From a virus, in the IMG/VR virus record IMGVR_UViG_3300008108_001005, positions 1 to 29,139 of that record: 29,139 bases of DNA; one strand, 5' to 3'. Every line of letters begins with the position of its first letter. The stretch's first letter is position 1. The notes beneath the pieces were generated by a model that was given only the letters and a program-made list of their open reading frames with translations, did no database searches and was not told the origin of the DNA. Position numbers and translations under genes: made by a program. Positions 20,500 to 27,479 of the stretch are shown piece after piece.

Positions 20500-22859
20500 T
20501 GTGTTAGTTGGATTTGATTGGTTAATACGTTAGCACTGACTGTTGTCGCGTTGTTCTGGAACTTCATGCCCATGAGATCACCGGCCACGACTGAGACGGT
20601 GTTCACGAGATCAGTGAAGACACCAGCTGCTGATCCGGCCGCAATCGTCAAAGTGAGAGCTTGGTCGACGCTGTTCTTTCGTACCGTGCACACAAGTGAT
20701 CCAGTCGCAGGTTGTGCCGCTGATGTTTGAACATAGAGTCGAGATAGTGTCCCGCTTGTGACCATTGGCGTCCGTCGAACATTGTCAGATGATACTATGG
20801 TTTGCGCTCCATTAAAGAGCGAGCCGAAATAGGTAGAAGATGCCGGGATTGTGCTCGCGTTCTGACTCTGGCCGAGAATGGTAAAGGTACCAGAGACGAT
20901 GCCCAAGTCTGTGACCATCTCCGCCGCTGTTCGAGCCGTCACGCTGTTGTCTGTATTTATGCGCAGGAAGCGAATCGCGCTCGGGTTCGTGAGCTTCATC
21001 ATGCTCTGGCCGACGGTGGTCGAGTCAGTGATGTGAGAAGCGGTGAGCTGTCTGCTCTGCCAGAGATCAGTCCCTCCGTCATAATAGAACATGTCGTTCG
21101 CCGCAGGACTGGGCACTTGTACGCCGTGCAGCTCGTTCAGCTCGTAGCCGTTCTGGATTGCAATGATCACTCTGCCCTGAGTCGGATGTGATCGCGCGAT
21201 GTACCCAAGGAAGACCGCGTGTGCAGGCTCAGCCGGTGGCGTGTTGGCCTGCGATGCTCCAGCCGTCTCTGATAGCCAGAGAGTGTCGCCTGCCGTGAAG
21301 CTCGAGGTGTCGAGATCGTGCAGGGTTCCACTCACAGCGACCTGTCCGTCTGAGTTGTTTGCGATGTTCGCGATCACGAAGCCGATCGTCTTTGAGCTGG
21401 TTGCCTCAGTCGATGCGTCTGCGAGCACCGCGTTCGGTCGGTTGCCAGTGGCTCCGCTCAAGTACACGATCTGGCCCTTGAGCAGGGTCGATCCGGTGCT
21501 GTTTCGTACTGTGATCTGTACCGTCTCTGAGGCGTCCACTACTCCGTCCGCGTCCGTATCGTATACGCTCTTGAGCATGTCACCGATCACGGGAGGGAAG
21601 GTCGGCTTGTTTAGGATCTCAGCCAGTCCGCTCGTCGCATTCCAGTCCGCGTTCACGGCTGCCGTATATTGACTCGAAGCGTCTGGGAAAGTCAGTCCGC
21701 CTGCGTTCATGTTCATCGTGTCGCCAGCTGCGTCATCGACCACAGTGACCCCAGTCCTCTCGATGTTGGAGTACTTCGTAGAGTCAGCGTTGCGCGCTGT
21801 CACGTATGTCGGAGCGATCTCTGTGAAGCCCGTCGCTGATTCAGTCTTGAGCTTCTGCTCGCCGAGGTTCACGTTCTGTGAGGCTCCTGTGTAGGGCACC
21901 AGTCCGTCAATCGAAGGTATCGTCGGCAAGTTGTCGAGATCGTTGTAGTCGCCAGTGGTAGCAACTGTCGCCAGTGTTGGCTTGTTGAGTATCTGGTAGT
22001 CACCGCTGGTAGCGTTCCAGTCGACAGGACTCTGCCGAGCACGGAAGGCTGAGCCGACGAGTGTCCAGTATGAGCTATTTGTCGGAAGGATCGCGTCATT
22101 TGTAGCGATGCAGCGATAGAGGCTGCCGCCATACCAGACCACGTCGTTCACGAGGTACGGGTTGCCGGTGGCTGTGACGTGATTCTGATTGAACTCTGTG
22201 CTGATTAGCGTACCGCTTCCACCTCCGCCTCCTGTCGAGTTGATCCGGACGCGGCCATCTCCCAGATCTTCGATCGTGACGTTCGTGCCATCCACGAGAT
22301 CGAGTACATTCTGGACCGTGTTGTCGACGTTGTTCACGCGAAGGATCAGAGAAGGAAGTGGCGAAGGAGGTGTGCCGGATCCACCGCCGCCGATGCTCCA
22401 GTCCGCAGGTATGTCGCATGCGTTGTAGTCATTCGGGACGCTGATCGTGAGCGCCAGAGTGCAGCCGCTCAGCGTGTGAGTCCACTCCTCAATGAAGGGA
22501 GTGATGGTGCTTTCGCCTTCCACTTCGACCAGGCTGCTGAAAACAACCTGCCCGTTCTGGATCTCGCTCAGCAAGTCCTCCGCAAGCCGGATGCAGTCAC
22601 TGATCGACTCCTTCTGGTAGTCAGGCTTGTCCTCTTTGTCGCGTGGTATGTCCGCGAAGATCACGTCGAAGGTGAAGACGCGAGCGCCTGCGGCTGCTCT
22701 GACCTCGACCGGTGCGACGTGCATCCACGGGAAGAGCTGATCCTTCTCCAGATCAGTCTGATCGACTTGCCCGTGAGTGAAGCGCTTGATCAAAAAGTGG
22801 CCGTCAGCGAACACCTTGAAGCGCTCGACGACGACGTTGTAGCTAATATTGTTAAACAT
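20496..22859 (-). CDS. Neck / tail-terminator domain fused to a tail-fibre-like passenger
   Basis: A 787-aa protein of two parts. Residues about 1-154 (KRFTHGQVDQTDLEKDQLFP; VFTFDVIFADIPRDKEDKPD; ACDIPADW) match a neck or tail-terminator type protein that I know mostly as a separate product of about 150 aa. A Gly/Ser/Pro linker (about 156-170) leads to a fibre region: a strand motif ending NSTGGGGGSG, a carbohydrate-binding-like segment at about 235-266 (YLVNDVVWYGGSLYRC and a later YWTL), then repeats of the form DWNATSG..(Q/E)ILNKPT at about 280 and again near 400, and a long Thr/Ser-rich beta passenger to the end. It probably decorates the neck with fibres that bind glycans. The domain split is seen; function is inferred. 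Confidence 0.75.
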   Translation of the reverse strand: MFNNISYNVVVERFKVFADGHFLIKRFTHGQVDQTDLEKDQLFPWMHVAPVEVRAAAGARVFTFDVIFADIPRDKEDKPDYQKESISDCIRLAEDLLSEIQNGQVVFSSLVEVEGESTITPFIEEWTHTLSGCTLALTISVPNDYNACDIPADWSIGGGGSGTPPSPLPSLILRVNNVDNTVQNVLDLVDGTNVTIEDLGDGRVRINSTGGGGGSGTLISTEFNQNHVTATGNPYLVNDVVWYGGSLYRCIATNDAILPTNSSYWTLVGSAFRARQSPVDWNATSGDYQILNKPTLATVATTGDYNDLDNLPTIPSIDGLVPYTGASQNVNLGEQKLKTESATGFTEIAPTYVTARNADSTKYSNIERTGVTVVDDAAGDTMNMNAGGLTFPDASSQYTAAVNADWNATSGLAEILNKPTFPPVIGDMLKSVYDTDADGVVDASETVQITVRNSTGSTLLKGQIVYLSGATGNRPNAVLADASTEATSSKTIGFVIANIANNSDGQVAVSGTLHDLDTSSFTAGDTLWLSETAGASQANTPPAEPAHAVFLGYIARSHPTQGRVIIAIQNGYELNELHGVQVPSPAANDMFYYDGGTDLWQSRQLTASHITDSTTVGQSMMKLTNPSAIRFLRINTDNSVTARTAAEMVTDLGIVSGTFTILGQSQNASTIPASSTYFGSLFNGAQTIVSSDNVRRTPMVTSGTLSRLYVQTSAAQPATGSLVCTVRKNSVDQALTLTIAAGSAAGVFTDLVNTVSVVAGDLMGMKFQNNATTVSANVLTNQIQLTQ

Positions 22860-23127
22860 TGCCTCGTTTTATTCGTTTGAGCAGTCTCAACTTCTCCGCG
22901 TTGTAGTCCCGCATGTAGCTGAGATGCGTGTATATTTCGTAGATGTTCCGATCGAGTACCGCGTCGAACTTCGTCACGTCATTGCCGCTCAGGATCTCGA
23001 GGATGTGCAGCCAGCCATAACGATCGAGACCGTCTGGCGTGATGTCTATCTCGCCTTCATCTCCGTCATCGCTTCCGTCAGCTCCTGCTCGAGAGTACTT
23101 GTCACGCAGTCGCGTGCGATAGTCGAA
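22852..23127 (-). CDS. Tail assembly chaperone frameshift extension (GT-like part)
   Basis: After the T-run at 23126-23134, the -1 frame continues FDYRTRLRDKYSRAGADGSD, an acidic Gly/Asp linker, then RYGWLHILEILSGNDVTKFD and a helical end (YTHLSYMRDYNAEKLRLLKR) to a TAA at 22852. The GW..I..L..GD.TKFD pattern fits the second-frame product of tail chaperones in this phage group. The slipped protein would be about 318 aa (227 residues in frame 0, then 91 here). It has no start of its own. The stop overlaps the start of the fibre-fusion gene. Comparable to lambda G/GT, where a small share of ribosomes makes the longer form. Confidence 0.8.
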   Translation of the reverse strand, partial: FDYRTRLRDKYSRAGADGSDDGDEGEIDITPDGLDRYGWLHILEILSGNDVTKFDAVLDRNIYEIYTHLSYMRDYNAEKLRLLKRIKRGNV

Positions 23128-23807
23128 AAAAAAACAAGGGCCCCTTGTATCTGACTCATGCGCATGCCCTTCATCGTCTCGACCTGACGCTTCGCCTCCT
23201 CCATTGTGTACTTTTTGATCTCGTAGTACTGGCCGAGCTGTGCAGTGATCGGACGGAAGAGCACCGCCATGAGCTGAGGCATGAAGCTCCAGTTCACCGA
23301 TGAGCCCTTCCAGATCTCACCAGCCCACGCTTCCGCGTCGACGTGCTCTCTCATCGTGAGCAGGTCCATGTCTGGAATGAAGCCGAAGAGCTGACCCTCC
23401 AGTCTGAAGGTCGGCACGTGTATCGGCGTGCACTCAGACACGCTCCGCTCGATCAGCTCGAGTGTCTTATTGACTGCCTCGTATGTCCAGTTCTCGACCA
23501 CTGTCTTCTTGATGCCAGTGTATGCGCTGATTCGCTCGCTCTCGGTCTTCGCGTTCATGTACGCGATGTACGTCCGCAGCGTGACGTCGTCCAGTGTCTT
23601 CGGTATCTGCATCGCCTCAGCGAAGTCGATCGACACCTCGCGCATGGCCTTGACCTTCGCAGCGTAGTCCGGATCGTCCTCGAGCCAGTTGTAGTGTGTT
23701 GATCGATGTATCCCCGTGTTGTTGGCCGCAGTCGTGACCACGCCGAGCGACTTCTCGAGGTTGTCGATCATTGTTTTCTTGAGTGTCGAGCTGTCGACCT
23801 TATCCAT
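23046..23807 (-). CDS. Fusion of terminase-small-subunit-like HTH with tail assembly chaperone
   Basis: A 253-aa protein of two families. Residues 1-65 look like a terminase small subunit DNA-binding domain: MIDNLEKSLGVVTTAANNTG, IHRSTHYNWLEDDPDY and VKAMREVSIDFAEA. From Met66 (codon at 23610-23612) the sequence MQIPKTLDDVTLRTYIAYMN begins a tail assembly chaperone: FRLEGQLFGFIPDMD (135-149), MPQLMAVLFRPIT (176-188) and GALVFFSTIARD (222-233). The family's second product is reached by -1 frameshift at VFF (225-227). The C-terminal half of a normal small terminase is missing. Met66 falls exactly where a separate chaperone would start, so internal initiation could also yield chaperone alone. 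The start overlaps the methyltransferase end by 8 bases. No other small terminase is seen in the window. Confidence 0.75.
   Translation of the reverse strand: MDKVDSSTLKKTMIDNLEKSLGVVTTAANNTGIHRSTHYNWLEDDPDYAAKVKAMREVSIDFAEAMQIPKTLDDVTLRTYIAYMNAKTESERISAYTGIKKTVVENWTYEAVNKTLELIERSVSECTPIHVPTFRLEGQLFGFIPDMDLLTMREHVDAEAWAGEIWKGSSVNWSFMPQLMAVLFRPITAQLGQYYEIKKYTMEEAKRQVETMKGMRMSQIQGALVFFSTIARDCVTSTLEQELTEAMTEMKAR
23103..23134 (-). promoter_or_regulatory. Programmed -1 ribosomal frameshift site (slippery run plus hairpin)
   Basis: The minus-strand codons are GTT TTT TTT TCG, so both tRNAs can slip back one base within nine consecutive T (23126-23134). Nine bases further on lies a 5-bp hairpin, CACGC-GACT-GCGTG (23103-23116). 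Slippery heptamer, spacing and stem match the classical -1 signal, and both frames carry family-like coding sequence across the site. Confidence 0.8.
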
Positions 23808-24996
23808 GCTGTTCGAGTTCTGGGTTCCACACTTGTCCGTTGATCTTCACCTCGAGCTCTGGACTCTGTTCGATCATACGGTTGATTATGATCTGGCAGT
23901 ATCTCGGCTCCTTCTCCATGCCGTAGCACGTGCGACCGATCTGATCGCTGGCGAGCATGGTCGTCCCGCTTCCCAAAAAGAGATCGAGCACGATGTTGCC
24001 GCGTTCGCTGCTTGCCTCGATCGCATTCGCCACCATCTCGAGTGGCTTCTGGGCGGTGTGATGTTTATCGCTGGTGCGATTGTGTCGCCAGATATTCGGG
24101 CGGCCCATGATCGGACGCTCGCCTGTGATCGTCTTGCCCATGACCTTCGTCTCGATCGGTGAGTGCGTCATCAGCCAAATGAGCTCGTGACATTGTTGAT
24201 ACCACGTGCCGAGGCCTCCGTCACCTTTGTCCCAGACGATCAGATTCTTCGGAGTGAGTTCTGCCTGAGTGAATGCCTTCTGGAGTGAGAAGGCGCTGTG
24301 CCAGTCGCAGCACACATAGACGTGACTGAAGAGCTGGGTGTGTGCTCTCACGGCTGTGAAGATCGTCACGAAAAAAGGCATGGCCATGCTGTCATCGTTT
24401 ACTCCGTGCACTCCGGTGCTATTGCCGAAGAGTGCGTAGGGCGGATCCGTGAAGACCATGTTCGCCTTCTGTGAGTTCATGAGCTTGTCGACCTCTGTCG
24501 TGATCGTGCTGTCTGAGCAGAAGAGTCTATGCGGGCCGATCTCGATCATGTCGCCTTCGACGATCGTAGTGCGCACGCGTTCCGGCTCGACGTAGCTGTC
24601 CGGAGCGTCATCGATCACAGGGTCGAACATGTCCTTCGGCAGGTCCATGCCCCACTCATCGAGCTCGGCTATGTCCCACTCGTTCGCTAACATCTCCCAG
24701 TCCCAGTCTCCGAAGCCGACGTTGTCTTTGATAATAAACTGGCGCTGCTCTTCCGGAGTCAGGTCGCTGGCCTTGATCACTGGGACGTCTGTGATGCCTG
24801 CTTCCTTGCATGCCTTCAGACGCATGTTGCCGCCGAGGACGATCATGTCATCATTAACCACGATCGGACGCAGCTCGAGCATCTTCGGGAAGCTTCTGAT
24901 CGACTCGACGAGGCGCTTGAATTTCGCGTCCTTGATCGTGCGCGGGTTGCTCGGGTTCGGCTTGATCTTGCCCAGTGGTGTGAGTGTGCTGTTCAT
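23800..24996 (-). CDS. ParB-like nuclease domain fused to DNA methyltransferase
   Basis: A 398-aa protein. Residues about 1-100 are a ParB/Srx-type domain (NPSNPRTIKDAKFKRLVESI; VLGGNMRLKACKEAGITDVP). Residues about 140-380 are an amino-methyltransferase: DPPY at 184-187 (motif IV), a WDKG segment, HTAQKP at 313-318, and FLGSGTT at 340-346 (SAM-binding motif I). Motif IV before motif I means the beta-type order; the base is N6-adenine or N4-cytosine. Such fusions are common in phages and probably mark phage DNA against host restriction. A Shine-Dalgarno AAGGAGG precedes the ATG by 7 bases, unusual for this genome. No cognate restriction enzyme is present. Start chosen at the ATGA overlap with the 48-aa gene. 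Confidence 0.92.
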   Translation of the reverse strand: MNSTLTPLGKIKPNPSNPRTIKDAKFKRLVESIRSFPKMLELRPIVVNDDMIVLGGNMRLKACKEAGITDVPVIKASDLTPEEQRQFIIKDNVGFGDWDWEMLANEWDIAELDEWGMDLPKDMFDPVIDDAPDSYVEPERVRTTIVEGDMIEIGPHRLFCSDSTITTEVDKLMNSQKANMVFTDPPYALFGNSTGVHGVNDDSMAMPFFVTIFTAVRAHTQLFSHVYVCCDWHSAFSLQKAFTQAELTPKNLIVWDKGDGGLGTWYQQCHELIWLMTHSPIETKVMGKTITGERPIMGRPNIWRHNRTSDKHHTAQKPLEMVANAIEASSERGNIVLDLFLGSGTTMLASDQIGRTCYGMEKEPRYCQIIINRMIEQSPELEVKINGQVWNPELEQHG

Positions 24997-25139
24997 GATT
25001 TCGCCTCCTTGTATGACGCGATGCAGACCGCGTAGCGCTGATCTGCTTCCGTGTATTCTGTGAGCATCTTGCTGTCTGACATGCAGCGAGCCATGAAGTC
25101 CTCGCGCTTCTCGCTGGGTGTGGGTGTGGGTATCGGCAT
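24993..25139 (-). CDS. Small 48-aa conserved phage protein (RCM...QR.AVC motif)
   Basis: The product starts MPIPTPTPSEKREDFMARCM and ends QRYAVCIASYKEAKS. The pattern P.P...E...F..RCM.D......E....QR.AVC is widespread in small phage proteins and at the N-termini of some prohead proteins; two cysteines are conserved. Stop overlaps the methyltransferase start (ATGA) and start overlaps the upstream stop (TAATG). Function unknown; the family is recognisable but uncharacterised as far as I know. Confidence 0.8.
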   Translation of the reverse strand: MPIPTPTPSEKREDFMARCMSDSKMLTEYTEADQRYAVCIASYKEAKS

Positions 25140-25240
25140 TACTTGCGTTTTTTCGTTTGCTTGAGTAGATCCATGAGCGACATGACGACCACGGTCGCGA
25201 TCGCGATCCAGAGCACGTAGATGAGGTAGAGCTTAATCAT
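25139..25240 (-). CDS. Small 33-aa membrane peptide
   Basis: The product begins MIKLYLIYVLWIAIATVVVM, a single membrane helix, then SLMDLLKQTKKRK, a basic cytoplasmic tail. Both ends overlap neighbours (ATGA upstream, TAATG downstream), so the ORF fits the operon exactly despite its size. Function unknown. Confidence 0.65.
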   Translation of the reverse strand: MIKLYLIYVLWIAIATVVVMSLMDLLKQTKKRK

Positions 25241-25530
25241 GCTTGCTGTGATATTAGGGCCTCGACGTACTCGTAGTGCGCCTTCAGCCGGTGTACGTAT
25301 CCGTTCGAGAGTTCGATCATCGTGATGTCGTGGACTCCGCTCTCGTATACTCCGACGACGTGCTCCAGTCTGAGCGCGATCCGGTGCTCGCTGTATTGCT
25401 TCGCTCTGTGGATCGCAAGATCTCGGAGTACCTTGTCTGTGATCTCGTCGATGTCGGTGTCTTCCTTCTCGAGCAGTGAGATCGCGAACAGGACGTTGTT
25501 CTCGACGTATATGCGGTGGCCGTTTCTCAT
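25237..25530 (-). CDS. Hypothetical 97-aa protein
   Basis: Function not recognised. Starts MRNGHRIYVENNVLFAISLL at the ATGA overlap with the Cys-rich gene; an in-frame extension to 25779 is an Arg/Gln-rich shadow of that gene. The protein is mostly helical with an acidic patch (EKEDTDIDEITD) and a basic middle (RAKQYSEHRIALRLEH). It lies in the leading part of the late unit between regulatory and modification genes. Confidence 0.7.
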   Translation of the reverse strand: MRNGHRIYVENNVLFAISLLEKEDTDIDEITDKVLRDLAIHRAKQYSEHRIALRLEHVVGVYESGVHDITMIELSNGYVHRLKAHYEYVEALISQQA

Positions 25531-25991
25531 ATCTGGACGTCTTGCTTTTTTCCGATCTGGAGCTGGAGCTCCTTGATCACGATCCGGACACAGTTGTCGC
25601 AGCGCTGCATCGGCCTGCCGCTGACCCTCTCGAACCACTTGATCACATGATCGACCTGTTCGCTGGTTATCTTGCCTGTCTTCGGGAGCGAGTTGATGAA
25701 GTCCTCGAGCATGTTCGTCTCTGTGTCGGTGAGTCGGTACTTGCCCCACTTGCCGATCGGACAGGACTCGAAGCTCCACTTCGTCTTCTCCGGTATGTCG
25801 CAGCCGCAGAGGCGGACCTTCTTTTTGTAGTACTTGACAAGATTGAGATCCTTCTGCTCCTCGGTCGTGTCCAGTTCGGACTCATCAACCAGACCGCCAT
25901 GCGTGCCCGTGACGAGTCTCTTGAGATTCATCAGCGAACCACAGCTTGTGGTCTCTGGGTTGTAGAATTTACACCTGCCACATTCATTCAT
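25527..25991 (-). CDS. Cys-rich putative zinc-binding protein (conserved phage hypothetical)
   Basis: A 154-aa protein starting MNECGRCKFYNPETTSCGSL at 25991, where the ATG overlaps the sigma-like gene's stop by 8 bases; longer in-frame starts lie within that gene. Cysteines at 4, 7, 17, 62, 64, 77, 131 and 134 form CxxC-type pairs (CGRC; CGC; CDNC), so two zinc sites are likely. The segment VRLCGCDIPEKTKWSFESCP is the most recognisable part; similar proteins follow the sigma-like gene in other Bacteroidota phages. The C-terminal helices (EQVDHVIKWFERVSG) may bind nucleic acid or a protein partner. Function unknown; a regulatory role is inferred from position. Confidence 0.75.
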   Translation of the reverse strand: MNECGRCKFYNPETTSCGSLMNLKRLVTGTHGGLVDESELDTTEEQKDLNLVKYYKKKVRLCGCDIPEKTKWSFESCPIGKWGKYRLTDTETNMLEDFINSLPKTGKITSEQVDHVIKWFERVSGRPMQRCDNCVRIVIKELQLQIGKKQDVQI

Positions 25992-26535
25992 CCGGGCAGT
26001 CCGGACCCGTGCTGGGACGTTGAGCTTGAACATTGTCTCGTATTTTTTTGATCGCGTTCTCGACCAGTTTGTATAGTGCTCTCTTCGGTATGCCTGTTTC
26101 CTTGCTGACGACATCGTACTTGAAGTCCTGCATCGCGTAAAGTCGCAGGACGACGGCATCGAGTTCCGGCATCAGCGAGATGTACGCGTCTATGTACTCG
26201 TTGTCGATGCGCGCACCCAGCCACGTCGTCTCGGGTTCCATGTTTGAGACGTCCGTCTCGGTGCTCCAGTGTGCAGCGAAGCGTCGGTACTTCTGGGCGT
26301 ACTTCGTGTGCTTGCCGATCTTCATCAAAAAGAGCGACCTGTTCACGTACTCGTAGAGCTTGCCTCGACTTGCGACCTCTTCAGCCTGTGCTCGATGCTT
26401 GTCGAAGATCTTGAGCAGGGTCTCAGACAGGAGGTCCTCACCGCGCACCACGTCTCTCTCGAGTCGGATCGCGTTCTGCCTCCATTGTTCGAGGTGTCTG
26501 TTCACAAGTGTCTCCAAAAGTTCTCGGTGTTGCAC
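25984..26535 (-). CDS. Sigma-factor-like transcription regulator (region 2/4-like)
   Basis: A protein of about 183 aa. GEDLLSETLLKIFDKHRA looks like the region 2 helix that binds RNA polymerase, and MPELDAVVLRLYAMQDFKYD with VVSKETGIPKRALYKLVENA resembles sigma region 4 with its helix-turn-helix. It is probably a phage late regulator that redirects host polymerase to the long leftward unit it heads. There is no ATG near the N-terminus: a TTG at 26556 lies inside a promoter-like box, so I prefer the GTG at 26535, which follows an A-rich leader. The next in-frame Met is far inside (about residue 70). Real sigma activity is not proven; it could act only as a helix-turn-helix regulator. Confidence 0.75.
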   Translation of the reverse strand: MQHRELLETLVNRHLEQWRQNAIRLERDVVRGEDLLSETLLKIFDKHRAQAEEVASRGKLYEYVNRSLFLMKIGKHTKYAQKYRRFAAHWSTETDVSNMEPETTWLGARIDNEYIDAYISLMPELDAVVLRLYAMQDFKYDVVSKETGIPKRALYKLVENAIKKIRDNVQAQRPSTGPDCPDE

Positions 26536-26553
26536 TTTTTGGGCATATCTTCG

Positions 26554-26561
26554 CAAATGTA
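26554..26561 (-). promoter_or_regulatory. Bacteroidota-type -7 promoter box for the long leftward unit
   Basis: The minus-strand octamer TACATTTG is a full TAnnTTTG match and identical to the box at 3870-3877. Transcription would begin near 26547, a few bases before the GTG at 26535. A weaker plus-strand box, TATCTTCG (26546-26553), directly abuts it, suggesting back-to-back divergent promoters. No strong -33 box is visible for either. Confidence 0.5.
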
Positions 26562-26609
26562 ACGACGGCAGAGGCGCTTCGCTGCTTCTGACCTGTGCAA
26601 TTTATAAAC

Positions 26610-26828
26610 ATGACTCTCGAAGCATTCATTCTCGACCACTTCGGCACTAAGGAACTGGCAGCTCGTCGGCTCAAGATCGCGCGCTGGACGATGTACCGCT
26701 GGCTCAAGGATCCGGACAGTATTCAACTCAGACACTACAAACGTCTCGCACAAATAACCGACACCGATGTCACGACGCTCATCTCATACGGCCCCTCATC
26801 TTCTCGCAGAGTTCGCCGACCTGCTTGA
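26610..26828 (+). CDS. Cro/repressor-like helix-turn-helix protein
   Basis: A 72-aa protein starting MTLEAFILDHFGTKELAARR. The segment GTKELAARRLKIARWTMYRW (about 12-31) is a helix-turn-helix of the lambda-repressor/Cro type, followed by LRHYKRLAQITDTDVTTLI, which completes the five-helix fold. A GTG five codons upstream is a poorer start; the ATG follows the A/T-rich leader TTTATAAAC. It is the first rightward gene opposite the sigma-like gene and probably regulates the divergent promoters between them. Operator sites were not identified with confidence. Confidence 0.8.
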   Translation: MTLEAFILDHFGTKELAARRLKIARWTMYRWLKDPDSIQLRHYKRLAQITDTDVTTLISYGPSSSRRVRRPA

Positions 26829-27345
26829 CAAAGAGACGGCTCGACAGGTTCTGCTTAAATTGCAGCCGCTCATCGCGGATCGGCATCTGTATGACGTGAA
26901 CAGGACGATCGTGCAGCTCATGCCGGACGACTACGATGTCGACTCAGACAGTCTTGTGCAGGCCATCGAGCGCGAGCCGGAGCAGCTGTTCACGATTGTG
27001 TGCTATTGTGTGAGCGAGGTGACTGGAGTCAAGACGGTCGGCAAGATCAGAAGCCGACGTGCTCCGGAGGTGCATGCCCGTTACTTCGTGCTGTTCATAC
27101 TTTGCGAAGAGCTTCACAGCATCGGACGCGTCACCTATCGAGACATCCAGCGTATGTTTGACGGCAAGCTTCACCACTCGAGCATCATTCACGCGCGTCA
27201 CATGGTCGAGAGTTATCTGGCGAGCGATCAGTTCATAAGGAAGCAGCTGATCAGCGTCACGAACATGCTCGCGACCTATGGGCACTGGAAGGCTGCCGCG
27301 AAGATTAACAGCATCGAGCCACTATGGAAGACACCGACCGCATAA
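26767..27345 (+). CDS. DnaA domain IV-like replication protein
   Basis: A 192-aa protein. Residues about 95-155 match the DnaA C-terminal DNA-binding domain: RRAPEVHARYFVLFILCEEL, TYRDIQRMF, then HHSSIIHARHMVESYL, close to the DnaA signature (HSTVxHAxxxIE). The N-terminal 90 residues are helical and unlike the AAA+ ATPase of DnaA; no Walker motif is seen. It may bind DnaA boxes or a phage origin and recruit or block the host initiator. It starts inside the HTH gene with a 62-base overlap, larger than elsewhere, so a later start is possible. Next in the operon come a 51-aa gene and an SSB-like gene, consistent with a replication role. Confidence 0.75.
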   Translation: MSRRSSHTAPHLLAEFADLLDKETARQVLLKLQPLIADRHLYDVNRTIVQLMPDDYDVDSDSLVQAIEREPEQLFTIVCYCVSEVTGVKTVGKIRSRRAPEVHARYFVLFILCEELHSIGRVTYRDIQRMFDGKLHHSSIIHARHMVESYLASDQFIRKQLISVTNMLATYGHWKAAAKINSIEPLWKTPTA

Positions 27346-27479
27346 AGGCACTCAAGAACGAGCTCTTCCTTCTCATGGCTCGCAGGTCGCTCAGGCCGTG
27401 CGTCGCTGAGAACTCGAGGATGTGGTCGATCATGCGCGAGCTTTATGAATTAACAGGAGACGAAAATTTTAAACTATGA
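27324..27479 (+). CDS. Small 51-aa hypothetical protein
   Basis: The product begins MEDTDRIKALKNELFLLMAR and ends ELYELTGDENFKL; it is helical and charged, probably two helices. The start lies 22 bases inside the DnaA-like gene and the stop overlaps the SSB-like start (ATGA), so it fills the gap between them. Function unknown. Confidence 0.7.
   Translation: MEDTDRIKALKNELFLLMARRSLRPCVAENSRMWSIMRELYELTGDENFKL

Noticed and set aside
25237-25779. Extended 180-aa version of the 97-aa gene
   Set aside because: The first 83 residues are Arg/Gln-rich and lie in another frame of the Cys-rich gene; the ATG at 25530 gives the usual ATGA overlap.
26502-26753. 83-codon minus ORF across the divergent control region
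   Set aside because: It runs through the promoter boxes and the sigma-like gene in another frame and has no family features.
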